Source: Thiothrix lacustris DSM 21227
GTDB taxonomy: Bacteria; Pseudomonadota; Gammaproteobacteria; Thiotrichales; Thiotrichaceae
DNA length: 64,000 nucleotides
Direction: 5' to 3'
NCBI RefSeq assembly: GCF_000621325.1
Contig: NZ_JHYQ01000013.1
Span: 1 to 64,000, forward strand
Positions 1 through 8,119 of this stretch are shown piece after piece. Made by a program: the position numbers and the translations under genes. Every line of letters starts with the position of its first letter. Position 1 is the first letter of the stretch. The notes beneath the pieces are model-generated. The model saw only the letters and a list, made by a program, of their open reading frames with translations. It searched no databases and had not been told where the DNA came from.

Positions 1-152
1 CCACCGTCGAACCCGTGTTTGGGAACTTGCGCGGCAACAAACGCCTGCACCGCTTCACCTTGCGCAGCAAAGCCAAAGTGGACGGGCAATGGAAACTGTT
101 TTGCCTGATGCACAACCTCGAAAAGCTGGCACATTACGGGTATGTCGCATGA
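1..152 (+). CDS. IS1182-like DDE transposase, C-terminal end only
   Basis: Reading from base 3, about 49 codons run to the TGA at 150-152. The peptide contains VEPVFGNLRGNK, RFTLRSK and CLMHNLEKLA, the typical C-terminal signature of IS1182/IS4-type DDE transposases, where the catalytic Glu lies in the VEP.FG motif. The gene enters from outside the window, so whether the element is intact cannot be judged. No clear terminal inverted repeat was found by eye in the bases downstream. A bidirectional hairpin terminator at 294-328 separates it from the ABC ATPase gene. Confidence 0.75.
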   Translation, partial: TVEPVFGNLRGNKRLHRFTLRSKAKVDGQWKLFCLMHNLEKLAHYGYVA

Positions 153-293
153 AGGGGGAAATGATGCTGCCAAACACGCAAAAATGCACCGTATTGAGCG
201 TATCAGGTGGCATTCAGGGCGTTATGGGGAAGCAGGAAGTCGGCAACGCTGAAAAAAACGCCCGGTCGTTTGGGATGTTCAAAAAAATGACTG

Positions 294-328
294 CCCGATC
301 TGGATGGGATGATCAGATTCGGGTTTTT
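294..328. terminator. Bidirectional hairpin terminator
   Basis: CCCGATCTG (294-302) pairs with CAGATTCGGG (314-323) with one bulged base, and is followed by five T on the plus strand. On the minus strand the same hairpin is followed, after a few bases, by a run of seven T. It can therefore end both the transposase transcript and the convergent ABC ATPase transcript. Confidence 0.55.
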
Positions 329-339
329 CTACACCCTCG

Positions 340-1113
340 TTATTTGAGCTGGCTGGCGAGGAATTGCTGGCAGCGTTCGGATATCGGGTTGCCGAATACT
401 TGTTCGGGGCTGCCTTGCTCCTCGATTTGCCCTTGGTGCAAAAAGATGACTTGTGAGGAGACTTCCCGCGCAAAGCCCATTTCGTGGGTGACGACCAACA
501 TGGTCATGCCTTCGTCGGCCAGTTGGCGCATCACGCGCAGCACTTCGCCCACCAATTCCGGGTCGAGGGCGGAAGTGGGTTCGTCAAACAGCATCACGGC
601 GGGTTTCATCGCCAGAGCGCGGGCAATGGCAACGCGCTGTTGCTGCCCACCGGAAAGGTGATCGGGGTAACTGTCGGCTTTGCTGGCAATACCGACCTTA
701 TGCAGCAATTCCAGTGCGTATTCCTTGGCTTCGGCTTTGGGGATGCCGAGAACATGCACCGGCGCTTCGATAATATTGTCCAGAATGGTGCGGTGGCTCC
801 ACAAGTTGAAGCCTTGGAACACCATGCCCAAACGGGTGCGGATGTGGTCAACCTGCTTCTGGCTTTTAGGAATGGTTTTGCCGTGGCGGTCATGGGTCAT
901 TTCAATGCGTTCGCCCGTGACGTAAACCTCGCCTTCATCCGGGGTTTCCAGCAAGTTGATGCAACGGAGTAGGGTGCTCTTGCCAGAACCGCTAGAACCC
1001 AGCAGGGAGATGACATCGCCCTTGTGTGCGGTCAGCGAGATACCATTGAGGACAGCTAAATCACCGAAGCGTTTTTTGATGTTGTTGACGACGAGGGCAT
1101 GTTCCGGGGGCAT
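340..1113 (-). CDS. Polar amino-acid ABC transporter ATP-binding protein (HisP/AotP type)
   Basis: This 257-residue ATPase should energise uptake of a basic amino acid or opine-like compound. Visible motifs are Walker [10 protein letters not shown] (39-47), Q-loop VFQG (98-101), signature LSGGQ (153-157), Walker B VMLFDEP (173-179) and the H-loop His210. The extra segment around residues 68-90 ([13 protein letters not shown]) is characteristic of the HisP/OccP/AotP branch rather than GlnQ. No permease or binding-protein gene lies next to it in the window: upstream is a divergent porin gene and downstream the transposase end. Its partners are either elsewhere or lost beside the insertion sequence. 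Substrate cannot be set from this subunit. Confidence 0.9.
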   Translation of the reverse strand: MPPEHALVVNNIKKRFGDLAVLNGISLTAHKGDVISLLGSSGSGKSTLLRCINLLETPDEGEVYVTGERIEMTHDRHGKTIPKSQKQVDHIRTRLGMVFQGFNLWSHRTILDNIIEAPVHVLGIPKAEAKEYALELLHKVGIASKADSYPDHLSGGQQQRVAIARALAMKPAVMLFDEPTSALDPELVGEVLRVMRQLADEGMTMLVVTHEMGFAREVSSQVIFLHQGQIEEQGSPEQVFGNPISERCQQFLASQLK

Positions 1114-1267
1114 TCAGGCGTTTTCTCGCTAACAGAAGGAATGAATAGATCAAGCAATAAAACAATCAGGGCAAGAAAGCAAGCAATAGCTTGATCCCCA
1201 TCATGAAATCACTTGAATTCACTGCTGGAAAACAGGCATAAAGGTATGCTGCCTTTTAATAGTGCAG

Positions 1268-1284
1268 TGCTGGTGAGTGGTGCA
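1268..1284 (+). promoter_or_regulatory. NtrC-like binding site upstream of porin gene
   Basis: Compared with the NtrC palindrome TGCACCA-N3-TGGTGCA, this 17-mer has a perfect right half (TGGTGCA, 1278-1284) and a weak left half, 10 of 14 positions by eye. It lies about 35 bp upstream of a sigma-54 promoter, close for an enhancer but on the correct side. Confidence 0.45.
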
Positions 1285-1318
1285 CATTGATAGCGCTTAA
1301 TTGTGTTTGTTGCGAATG

Positions 1319-1334
1319 TGGCACACATTTTGCT
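1319..1334 (+). promoter_or_regulatory. Sigma-54 (-24/-12) promoter of the first TorF-type porin gene
   Basis: The sequence TGGCACACATTTTGCT matches the RpoN consensus TGGCAC-N5-TTGCW at every defined position, with correct GG-N10-GC spacing. It lies 57 bp upstream of the porin start at 1392. Similar promoters lie before urtA and the second porin gene. Confidence 0.85.
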
Positions 1335-1391
1335 TTTATGCTTACCATTATGATAATTTTTTTCTTACTCATTGAATTGTTGAGGTGTCGT

Positions 1392-2066
1392 ATGCGAAAT
1401 ACCCAAAAGATGTTAGCCACTGGTCTGGTTGCCCTGCTCTCCACGACTGTGTTAGTGCCTGCGGCTAGTGCTGGTGGTGGAGTGGATGTGTCGGCTTCCG
1501 CTGGTGTTGCCAATATGTATCTGTGGCGCGGTATGGATTTGGGTGATGGTGATGCAGCCATTTCAGGTGATTTGAAAGCAACCCATAATTCCGGTGCATA
1601 CGCGGGCATTTGGGGATCTTCCGGTGATGCAAGCTGGGGTACTGAGTATGATCTGTATGCCGGTTGGGGTGGTAAGCTCGGCAATTTGGACGTGGATGCC
1701 AGCCTCTGGACTTATGCCTACCCGGATAAAGATGATACTGTCGGTGGGAATATTGCACCCGGTGAACTCATGGATGGCGTGGTTTCTGTAGGTTCTGGCC
1801 CTGTCAATGTCACCTTGTACGAAGCGCTGAAGGGTGATGATGACAACGCATACCGCTATGTTTCAGCCAAGTACACCAAAGACAAATATTCCGCGATGTA
1901 TGGTCAGCATATGTATGAGGAAGGTGCTAGCCCCGGTCATATCCAACTTGGCTACCAATACAACGATAACCTGAGTTTTGCGGTTAGTCAGTTCGTGGTG
2001 GATAAAGAAGAGATGGATGATAATCCGAAGTTCTTGGTTAGCTATAGCTTGCCATTGACTAAATAA
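1392..2066 (+). CDS. TorF family putative porin (first copy)
   Basis: The start at 1392 is preferred over an in-frame ATG at 1287 because a GAGGTG ribosome site lies just before it, the product then begins with a clean signal peptide (cleavage after ASA, about residue 29), and the sigma-54 promoter at 1319 lies inside the longer reading. The 224-residue product is an outer-membrane beta-barrel of the Gcw_chp/TorF family: it has the family's N-terminal YLWRGMDL motif, alternating aromatic/Gly strands (YDLYAGWGG) and a C-terminal strand. The substrate is unknown. Its promoter and its position immediately before the urea transport operon suggest passage of urea or another nitrogen compound (inference). 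Confidence 0.85.
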   Translation: MRNTQKMLATGLVALLSTTVLVPAASAGGGVDVSASAGVANMYLWRGMDLGDGDAAISGDLKATHNSGAYAGIWGSSGDASWGTEYDLYAGWGGKLGNLDVDASLWTYAYPDKDDTVGGNIAPGELMDGVVSVGSGPVNVTLYEALKGDDDNAYRYVSAKYTKDKYSAMYGQHMYEEGASPGHIQLGYQYNDNLSFAVSQFVVDKEEMDDNPKFLVSYSLPLTK

Positions 2067-2085
2067 CGCGGTTTACCCGTGTTTG

Positions 2086-2113
2086 AAAAAGGGATGCTAC
2101 GGCATCCCTTTTT
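2086..2113 (+). terminator. Rho-independent terminator after first porin gene
   Basis: AAAAAGGGATGC (2086-2097) and GCATCCCTTTTT (2102-2113) form a perfect 12-bp stem with a four-base loop and a U-rich 3' side, 20 bp after the porin stop codon. It separates the porin gene from urtA, which has its own promoter. Confidence 0.9.
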
Positions 2114-2187
2114 GTTTGCCCGCTGTTTGGCTTTCTGGTGATGCTTATCACGGTTATGGTTCATTTATACAGAAAACGTTGTTTTTT

Positions 2188-2204
2188 TGCATCAGATTGG
2201 TGCG
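2188..2204 (+). promoter_or_regulatory. NtrC-like binding site upstream of urtA
   Basis: TGCATCA-GAT-TGGTGCG matches the NtrC consensus TGCACCA-N3-TGGTGCA at 12 of 14 positions. It is 23 bp upstream of the -24 element, so it could serve as a proximal enhancer or governor site. Confidence 0.65.
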
Positions 2205-2226
2205 CAATCGCAACAGATACTAATGC

Positions 2227-2242
2227 TGGCACGTTTTGTGCT
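2227..2242 (+). promoter_or_regulatory. Sigma-54 promoter of the urt-ure operon
   Basis: TGGCACGTTTTGTGCT has the invariant GG and GC dinucleotides at the correct 10-bp interval and differs from the RpoN consensus by one base in the -12 box (GTGC for TTGC). It lies 49 bp before the urtA start, with an NtrC-like site just upstream. Confidence 0.8.
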
Positions 2243-2290
2243 TTGTCCTGAATAGGTTGACACGTTTTATCCATTATTCAGGAGTGACCC

Positions 2291-3601
2291 ATGTTGTTTA
2301 AAGACGTTTTCAAACAAACCCTGCTAGTTGTAAGTATGGCGACGGCACTTGGTCTGTCTGGCCTTGCATCCGCTGCTGATGACACGATCAAGGTTGGCGT
2401 ACTGCATTCCCTGTCCGGCACGATGGCCATCAGTGAAACCACCTTGAAAGACACCATGCTGATGCTGATCGACGAACAAAATAAAAAGGGTGGTGTACTG
2501 GGCAAAAAGCTCGAAGCCGTGGTGGTGGACCCCGCTTCCAACTGGCCATTGTTTGCCGAGAAAGCGCGTGACCTGATCGAAAAAGATAAAGTGGCGGCAA
2601 CGTTCGGTTGCTGGACATCGGTTTCCCGCAAATCCGTCCTGCCGGTGTTTGAAGAGAAAAACAGCCTGTTGTTTTACCCCGTGCAATACGAGGGTGAAGA
2701 ATCTTCCAAAAACGTGTTCTACACCGGTGCTGCACCTAACCAGCAGGCTATCCCCGCTGTTGATTACTTGATGAAAGAAGGTGAAGTGAAACGTTGGGTA
2801 TTGGCCGGTACCGACTATGTTTACCCGCGTACCACTAACAAGATTTTGGAAGCCTACCTCAAATCCAAGGGTGTTGATGAAAAAGACATCATGATCAACT
2901 ACACCCCGTTTGGTCATTCTGACTGGCAGTCCATTGTTGCCGACATCAAGAAGTTTGGTGGCGAAGGCAAGAAAACAGCGGTAGTTTCCACGATCAACGG
3001 TGATGCCAACGTACCGTTTTACAAGGAACTGGGCAATCAGGGCATTTCAGCGGAAGACATCCCGGTTGTTGCCTTCTCCGTTGGTGAAGAAGAACTTTCT
3101 GGTATCGACACCAAGCCACTGGTCGGTCACTTGGCAGCATGGAATTATTTCATGAGCGTCGACAACGATGCGAATAAAGACTTCATCAAGCAATGGAAGG
3201 CGTACACCAAGAACGACAAGCGTGTGACCAATGACCCGATGGAGGCACACGTTATCGGTTTCAATATGTGGGTAAAAGCAGTTGAGCAAGCCAAATCCAC
3301 CGATACCGATAAAGTGGCTGAAGCCATGATTGGTCAGGAAGTGCCTAACCTCACGGGCGGTACTGCCAAAATGTTACCAAACCATCACCTCACCAAGCCC
3401 GTGCTGATTGGCGAAATTCAGGAAGATGGTCAGTTTGAAGTCGTCTCCAAAACGCCTGAAGTCGCGGGTGATGCATGGTCTGACTTCCTGCCGGACTCCA
3501 AAAATATCGTGGCTGACTGGACAGGTAAGGAAACAGACGGCAAGCCGTGCGGTAACTACAACACTGAAACCAAAAAGTGCTCCGGCCAAAAATATGAATA
3601 A
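2291..3601 (+). CDS. urtA: Urea ABC transporter substrate-binding protein UrtA
   Basis: This periplasmic binding protein captures urea for the UrtBC-DE importer. The 436-residue product begins with a signal peptide (cleavage after GLASA, residue 28) and continues DTIKVGVLHSLSGTMAISE, the usual mature start of UrtA. The stretches FGCWTSVSRKSVLPVFEE and LLFYPVQYEGEE are characteristic of UrtA as opposed to branched-chain amino-acid binding proteins. An AGGAG site precedes the start. It is the first gene of a five-gene transporter operon that continues into urease genes. A large hairpin downstream (3629-3680) may raise its expression over the membrane components. Confidence 0.96.
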   Translation: MLFKDVFKQTLLVVSMATALGLSGLASAADDTIKVGVLHSLSGTMAISETTLKDTMLMLIDEQNKKGGVLGKKLEAVVVDPASNWPLFAEKARDLIEKDKVAATFGCWTSVSRKSVLPVFEEKNSLLFYPVQYEGEESSKNVFYTGAAPNQQAIPAVDYLMKEGEVKRWVLAGTDYVYPRTTNKILEAYLKSKGVDEKDIMINYTPFGHSDWQSIVADIKKFGGEGKKTAVVSTINGDANVPFYKELGNQGISAEDIPVVAFSVGEEELSGIDTKPLVGHLAAWNYFMSVDNDANKDFIKQWKAYTKNDKRVTNDPMEAHVIGFNMWVKAVEQAKSTDTDKVAEAMIGQEVPNLTGGTAKMLPNHHLTKPVLIGEIQEDGQFEVVSKTPEVAGDAWSDFLPDSKNIVADWTGKETDGKPCGNYNTETKKCSGQKYE

Positions 3602-3628
3602 GCGCGTTTAGAACAACACGTTTCCCCT

Positions 3629-3680
3629 AGAGGTATCTGCCATCACATCCTCTACCTCCATCCTCTCGGCAGATACCTCT
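3629..3680 (+). other. Large intercistronic hairpin between urtA and urtB
   Basis: AGAGGTATCTGCC (3629-3641) and GGCAGATACCTCT (3668-3680) are a perfect 13-bp inverted repeat enclosing 26 bases. No U-run follows, so it is not a standard terminator. Hairpins in this position after a binding-protein gene usually stabilise the upstream message or cause partial termination (established for other ABC operons; inferred here). Confidence 0.7.
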
Positions 3681-3706
3681 CCCTTTCACGGTGTTCAGGT
3701 ATATGT

Positions 3707-5269
3707 ATGCTGAAAACTCATGATTTACCCCGTATTTTCCTGTTGAGCTTGTTGTTGTGGTTCAGTCCGCTGCTACAGGCTGAGCAGGAAAGTGCCGCCT
3801 TTACCCAAGCTGCCGCTTTGTTTGCGGAGGCTTCTTTCGATAAAACGGGTGAAGCCATTGACTTGCTTGCTGCCAGCGGCGACCCCGAAGTCGTGCCGTA
3901 CTTGCAGGCATTGCTGGATGGCAAGCTGTACCAGCACGAGGAGCAAGGCACGCTGGTGATTGTTGCGGATGGCGCATCCACCGATGGGCTACGCAAGATT
4001 CCCACCAAGAACAGTTTGCGCCGCTCTTTGCGGGCTGCGATTGGGCAATTGAGCCTGAGCAGCCCGGATGCGTCGGTACGGCTGACGTCCGCCAATGGCT
4101 TGCTGGAAACCATTACGCCGGACATGGCTCCGCAATTGCGCGGCTTGCTGGACAAGGAAACCGACCCGGCAGTGCAGGAAGCTTTGTCGCTGGGCTTGGC
4201 CATGGCTGATTTGAATGCAGCCGAACAGCCAGTACGCTTGGCGGCGATTGCTTCACTGGCAGGCAATTTGAACCCCGGTGTGCGTAACCGCTTAACGACC
4301 ATGACCACGGATAGCGATGCCGCTGTTGCTAAAGCCGCGCAAGCATCCCTGAAAGCGATTGAAGACCGGGCGGAATTATACGGTTATGCCGAAACCCTGT
4401 TTTTCGGCCTGAGTCTCGGCTCGGTGCTGGTGCTGGCGGCGATTGGGCTGGCGATTACCTTTGGGGTGATGGGCGTGATCAATATGGCGCACGGCGAGCT
4501 GATTATGCTGGGCGCTTACACCACTTACATTGTGCAGCAACTGATGCCCCAGGCTATTGATTACTCCCTGTTTGTGGCAGTGCCTGCGGCGTTTATTGTG
4601 TCGGGGTTGATGGGGATTCTGATCGAACGTACCGTGATTCGCCATTTGTACGGGCGTCCGCTGGAAACCTTGCTGGCAACCTTTGGGATCAGCCTGATCC
4701 TGCAACAACTGGTGCGCACGGTGATTTCGCCGCAAAACGTGCCGGTTTCCAACCCGTCGTGGATGTCGGGTTCGCTGGAAATCAACAGCGTGCTTTCCCT
4801 GACTTACAACCGTTTGTACATCGTGCTGTTCTGCCTGATGGTGTTTGCCTTGCTGTATTTCGTGCTGCGTAAAACCAATTTGGGTTTGCAAGTACGGGCA
4901 GTCTCGCAAAACCGGGCGATGGCACGGGCAATGGGCGTGCGTTCGGCGCGGGTGGATGCGCTGACCTTTGGTTTGGGCTCGGGCATTGCCGGTGTCGCGG
5001 GTGTTGCGCTCAGTCAGTTAACCAACGTCGGGCCAAATCTGGGGCAGAGTTACATTATCGACTCGTTCATGGTGGTGGTGTTCGGCGGGGTCGGCAATTT
5101 GTGGGGAACGCTGGTGGCAGGTTTGTCGCTGGGCGTGGTCAACAAGGTGCTGGAGCCGTGGGCAGGCGCGGTGCTGGCGAAGATTCTGGTGCTGGTGTTC
5201 ATTATTTTGTTCATCCAGAAACGTCCACGCGGGTTGTTCCCGCAGAAAGGCCGGGCGGCGGGGGATTAA
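3707..5269 (+). CDS. urtB: Urea ABC transporter permease UrtB
   Basis: One of two membrane subunits that form the urea channel. The 520-residue protein has a signal-like hydrophobic start, an extracytoplasmic N-terminal domain of about 200 residues that is typical of proteobacterial UrtB and absent from LivH, and then a LivH-type permease domain (about 225-510) with FGVMGVINMAHGELIMLGAY and FVVVFGGVGNLWGT-like conserved segments. It follows urtA by 105 bp containing a hairpin, and urtC begins three bases after its stop. An ATG four bases earlier is out of frame. A strong ribosome site is not evident. Confidence 0.95.
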   Translation: MLKTHDLPRIFLLSLLLWFSPLLQAEQESAAFTQAAALFAEASFDKTGEAIDLLAASGDPEVVPYLQALLDGKLYQHEEQGTLVIVADGASTDGLRKIPTKNSLRRSLRAAIGQLSLSSPDASVRLTSANGLLETITPDMAPQLRGLLDKETDPAVQEALSLGLAMADLNAAEQPVRLAAIASLAGNLNPGVRNRLTTMTTDSDAAVAKAAQASLKAIEDRAELYGYAETLFFGLSLGSVLVLAAIGLAITFGVMGVINMAHGELIMLGAYTTYIVQQLMPQAIDYSLFVAVPAAFIVSGLMGILIERTVIRHLYGRPLETLLATFGISLILQQLVRTVISPQNVPVSNPSWMSGSLEINSVLSLTYNRLYIVLFCLMVFALLYFVLRKTNLGLQVRAVSQNRAMARAMGVRSARVDALTFGLGSGIAGVAGVALSQLTNVGPNLGQSYIIDSFMVVVFGGVGNLWGTLVAGLSLGVVNKVLEPWAGAVLAKILVLVFIILFIQKRPRGLFPQKGRAAGD

Positions 5270-5272
5270 GCG

Positions 5273-6385
5273 ATGTTCATCACACGTATTCTGCACAATG
5301 ACCGGGGCGGACAAATCATGCTGGCGGTGCTGGCTGTGGTGCTGGTACTCGTTCCGGTACTGAATTTGCTGGTGCCGGAAGGCAATTTCCTGCACATGCC
5401 GACGTATCTCGTGACCTTGCTCGGCAAGTATTTGACCTATGCACTGCTGGCGATAGCCGTGGATCTGGTGTGGGGTTACTTGGGCATTTTAAGCCTTGGA
5501 CACGGCGCATTCTTCGCCCTCGGCGGCTATGCAATGGGCATGTATTTGATGCGTCAGATTGGCGACCGGGGGGTGTATGGCAACCCGAACTTGCCGGACT
5601 TTATGGTGTTCCTCAACTGGAAGGAAATGCCGTGGTTCTGGCAGGGCTTTGACATGTTCTGGTTTGCAATGCTGATGGTATTGCTGGTGCCGGGCGTGCT
5701 GGCATTTGTGTTTGGTTGGCTGGCATTCCGTTCGCGGGTCACAGGCGTTTATCTGTCGATCATTACCCAAGCGCTGACGTATGCGCTGTTGCTGGCGTTT
5801 TTCCGCAATGAAATGGGTTTTGGTGGCAACAATGGCTTGACCGATTTCAAGGATATTCTTGGTTTCAGCCTGCAATCGGACAATACGCGCATGACGTTGT
5901 TCGTGCTGTCGGGGCTGGCCTTGGCGGGCGGGTATTTGCTGTGCCGTTTCATTATTAACTCCAAGTTGGGACGGATTGTGGTGGCGATTCGCGATGCTGA
6001 AAGCCGTACCCGTTTTGTTGGCTACCGGGTCGAGCATTACAAAGTGTGGGTGTTTATGGTGTCGGCGATGTTGGCGGGTGTGGCGGGGGCGTTGTATGTG
6101 CCGCAGGTGGGCATTATTAACCCCGGTGAATTTTCCCCGCTGAATTCGATTGAAATTGTTATCTGGGTGGCGATTGGCGGGCGTGCCACGCTGTACGGCG
6201 CGGTGATCGGCGCGATTCTGGTCAATTACGCCAAGACGGTGTTTACCGGGCTGATGCCGGAATCGTGGATATTCATGCTGGGGGCGTTGTTTGTGCTGGT
6301 GACGCTGTATTTGCCGCAAGGCTTGGCCGGGCTGGTACAAAACCTGAAGGACAGCCGCTGGTTTCATAAGAGGGTGCAAGCATGA
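5273..6385 (+). CDS. urtC: Urea ABC transporter permease UrtC
   Basis: Second membrane subunit of the urea importer, a LivM-type permease of 370 residues with many hydrophobic helices. Conserved family segments include VDLVWGYLGILSLGHGAFFALGGY split across two helices, GVYLSIITQALTYA, and GNNGLTDF near residue 185. It starts three bases after urtB and its end overlaps the start of urtD by four bases (ATGA), showing translational coupling. The length and the WGYLGILSLGHG motif place it in UrtC. Confidence 0.95.
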   Translation: MFITRILHNDRGGQIMLAVLAVVLVLVPVLNLLVPEGNFLHMPTYLVTLLGKYLTYALLAIAVDLVWGYLGILSLGHGAFFALGGYAMGMYLMRQIGDRGVYGNPNLPDFMVFLNWKEMPWFWQGFDMFWFAMLMVLLVPGVLAFVFGWLAFRSRVTGVYLSIITQALTYALLLAFFRNEMGFGGNNGLTDFKDILGFSLQSDNTRMTLFVLSGLALAGGYLLCRFIINSKLGRIVVAIRDAESRTRFVGYRVEHYKVWVFMVSAMLAGVAGALYVPQVGIINPGEFSPLNSIEIVIWVAIGGRATLYGAVIGAILVNYAKTVFTGLMPESWIFMLGALFVLVTLYLPQGLAGLVQNLKDSRWFHKRVQA

Positions 6386-7173
6386 GTGAAGGCGCACATT
6401 TACGTCACACCGAGGCCGGGCAACCGGATGCCAGTCACACAGCCATCCTGTATCTGGAGGATTTGAACGTCAGTTTCGACGGTTTCAAAGCGATCAATAA
6501 CTTGACGCTGTACATCGACAAGGGCGAATTGCGCTGCATTATTGGCCCCAACGGTGCAGGCAAAACCACCATGATGGACATTATCACCGGCAAAACTCGC
6601 CCCGACAGCGGGCAGGCATGGTTCGGGCAAACGGTGGATTTGCTGAAACTGTCTGAACCTGAAATCGCCAATGCAGGCATCGGGCGCAAATTCCAGAAAC
6701 CTACCGTATTCGAGTCGCACAGCGTCGCCGAAAATCTGGAACTCGCCATGCACGGCAACAAAAGCGTGTGGTACAGCCTTCGCGCCCGTTTGAGCGGCGA
6801 ACAACAAGCCCTGATCGACGAAACCTTGCAGACCATCGGCCTGACTGACCATTACCACCAAGCCGCAGGAGCGTTGTCCCACGGGCAAAAGCAATGGCTG
6901 GAAATCGGCATGTTGTTGGTGCAAAAGCCCTATCTGCTGCTGGTCGATGAACCCGTTGCCGGGATGACCCATCAGGAAATGGAGCGCACCGCCGAATTGC
7001 TCACCTCGCTGGCAGGCAAGCATTCGGTGGTGGTGGTGGAACATGACATGGATTTCGTGCGTTCCATCGCCCATCAGGTCACGGTGCTGCACCAAGGCAG
7101 CGTGCTGGCAGAAGGTACAATGGACGAAGTACAAAACGATCAGCGCGTGATCGAAGTGTATCTGGGGGAATAA
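6382..7173 (+). CDS. urtD: Urea ABC transporter ATP-binding protein UrtD
   Basis: Cytoplasmic ATPase that pairs with UrtE. The 263-residue protein has Walker A GPNGAGKTT (55-63), the UrtD-specific signature LSHGQKQWLEIGM starting at 165 (His in place of the usual Gly of LSGGQ), Walker B LLLVDEP (185-191) and an H-loop VVVEHDMDF. The N-terminal 20 residues before the nucleotide-binding domain are longer than in LivG. It overlaps urtC by four bases and abuts urtE directly, with no bases between the stop and the next ATG. Confidence 0.96.
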   Translation: MSEGAHLRHTEAGQPDASHTAILYLEDLNVSFDGFKAINNLTLYIDKGELRCIIGPNGAGKTTMMDIITGKTRPDSGQAWFGQTVDLLKLSEPEIANAGIGRKFQKPTVFESHSVAENLELAMHGNKSVWYSLRARLSGEQQALIDETLQTIGLTDHYHQAAGALSHGQKQWLEIGMLLVQKPYLLLVDEPVAGMTHQEMERTAELLTSLAGKHSVVVVEHDMDFVRSIAHQVTVLHQGSVLAEGTMDEVQNDQRVIEVYLGE

Positions 7174-7869
7174 ATGCTCAAAGTCGAACAACTCAACCAG
7201 TATTACGGCGAAAGCCATACGCTGTGGAATCTGGACATGCAGGTGCCGGAAGGCGAATGCACCGTGCTGATGGGGCGCAATGGCGTGGGCAAAACCACCT
7301 TGCTCCAGTGCATCATGGGCTTGATCAAAGCACGTGATGGCGTGATTCAGTATCAGGGGCAAAACCTGCTGGAGGTGGATGCGGAAAAGCGTGCCAACCT
7401 TGGCATTGGTTACGTACCACAGGGGCGGCAGATTTTTCCGCTGCTGACGGTGGAAGAGAATTTGCTGATTGGTTTACCAGCGCGGCGTGACAAAGTGCGC
7501 AGCATTCCGCCGTTTATTTTCGAGCTGTTTCCGGTATTGAAAGAAATGCTGGGGCGGCGTGGCGGCGATTTGTCCGGCGGGCAGCAACAGCAGTTGGCAA
7601 TTGGGCGGGCATTAGTGCTCGACCCGAAATTACTGATTCTCGACGAACCCACCGAAGGCATTCAGCCGAATATCGTCGCGGAAATCGGCGACATCATCCG
7701 CAAGCTCAATAAGGACATCGGTCTGACGGTATTGCTGGTGGAACAGAAACTGCCGTTTGCGCGGAAAGTGGGGGATCGGTTCTGCATTCTGGATCGCGGG
7801 CAGCAAGTCGCACAGGGTGCGATGGCGGAACTGAATGAGGGGCTGATTCAGCGCTATTTAACGGTGTAA
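7174..7869 (+). CDS. urtE: Urea ABC transporter ATP-binding protein UrtE
   Basis: Second ATPase of the urea importer (LivF-like, 231 residues). Motifs: Walker A GRNGVGKTT (34-42), VPQGRQIFPLLTVEENL (81-97), signature LSGGQ (133-137) and Walker B LLILDEPTEGIQP (from 153), the last being typical of UrtE. The ATG follows the urtD stop with no gap. A gene for a small membrane protein follows within 31 bp and then the urease accessory gene ureD, so import and hydrolysis of urea are very likely one transcription unit. Confidence 0.96.
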   Translation: MLKVEQLNQYYGESHTLWNLDMQVPEGECTVLMGRNGVGKTTLLQCIMGLIKARDGVIQYQGQNLLEVDAEKRANLGIGYVPQGRQIFPLLTVEENLLIGLPARRDKVRSIPPFIFELFPVLKEMLGRRGGDLSGGQQQQLAIGRALVLDPKLLILDEPTEGIQPNIVAEIGDIIRKLNKDIGLTVLLVEQKLPFARKVGDRFCILDRGQQVAQGAMAELNEGLIQRYLTV

Positions 7870-7900
7870 TATGACAAAACCAACCTACAAGGAGAAAAGC

Positions 7901-8119
7901 GTGAAGTTTTTACCTATCCTGATCCCGCTCAGTTACTTGCTGCTGACAAATGTTTCTGCCCACTCCGGCATTCTGCCCCACCCGGAAACGGCTTCAGAGC
8001 CTAGCCATTTTATTGTGCATACCCTGATGCTGTTGCCGGTTGTGCTTGGCGCATGGTTGCTGTTTGCGGGTGTGAAACGTCTGCTTACTCAACGTATCCG
8101 TTCCCGCCAGCGTGATTGA
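7901..8119 (+). CDS. Small secreted/membrane protein between urtE and ureD, function unknown
   Basis: I choose the GTG at 7901 because AAGGAG (7889-7894) stands six bases before it; an in-frame ATG at 7871, two bases after urtE, has no ribosome site. The 72-residue product then begins with a signal peptide (KFLPILIPLSYLLLTNVSA) and a mature start HSGILPHPE, followed by one membrane segment (VHTLMLLPVVLGAWLLFAGV) and a basic cytoplasmic tail. The histidines at the new N-terminus recall the periplasmic start of HupE/UreJ nickel permeases, but the rest of that family's helices are missing. It overlaps ureD by eight bases, so it is made with the urease set. A role in nickel or urea handling is conjecture. 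Confidence 0.7.
   Translation: MKFLPILIPLSYLLLTNVSAHSGILPHPETASEPSHFIVHTLMLLPVVLGAWLLFAGVKRLLTQRIRSRQRD

Noticed and set aside
89-661. 190-codon plus-strand frame across the ABC ATPase gene
   Set aside because: It overlaps the transposase end and the well-supported minus-strand ATPase gene, and its residues show no family pattern; it is a frame shadow.
1148-1196. Inverted repeat GATCAAGC/GCTTGATC as a terminator or operator
   Set aside because: The 8-bp arms are 33 bases apart with no T-run; it could be chance in an AT-rich intergenic region.
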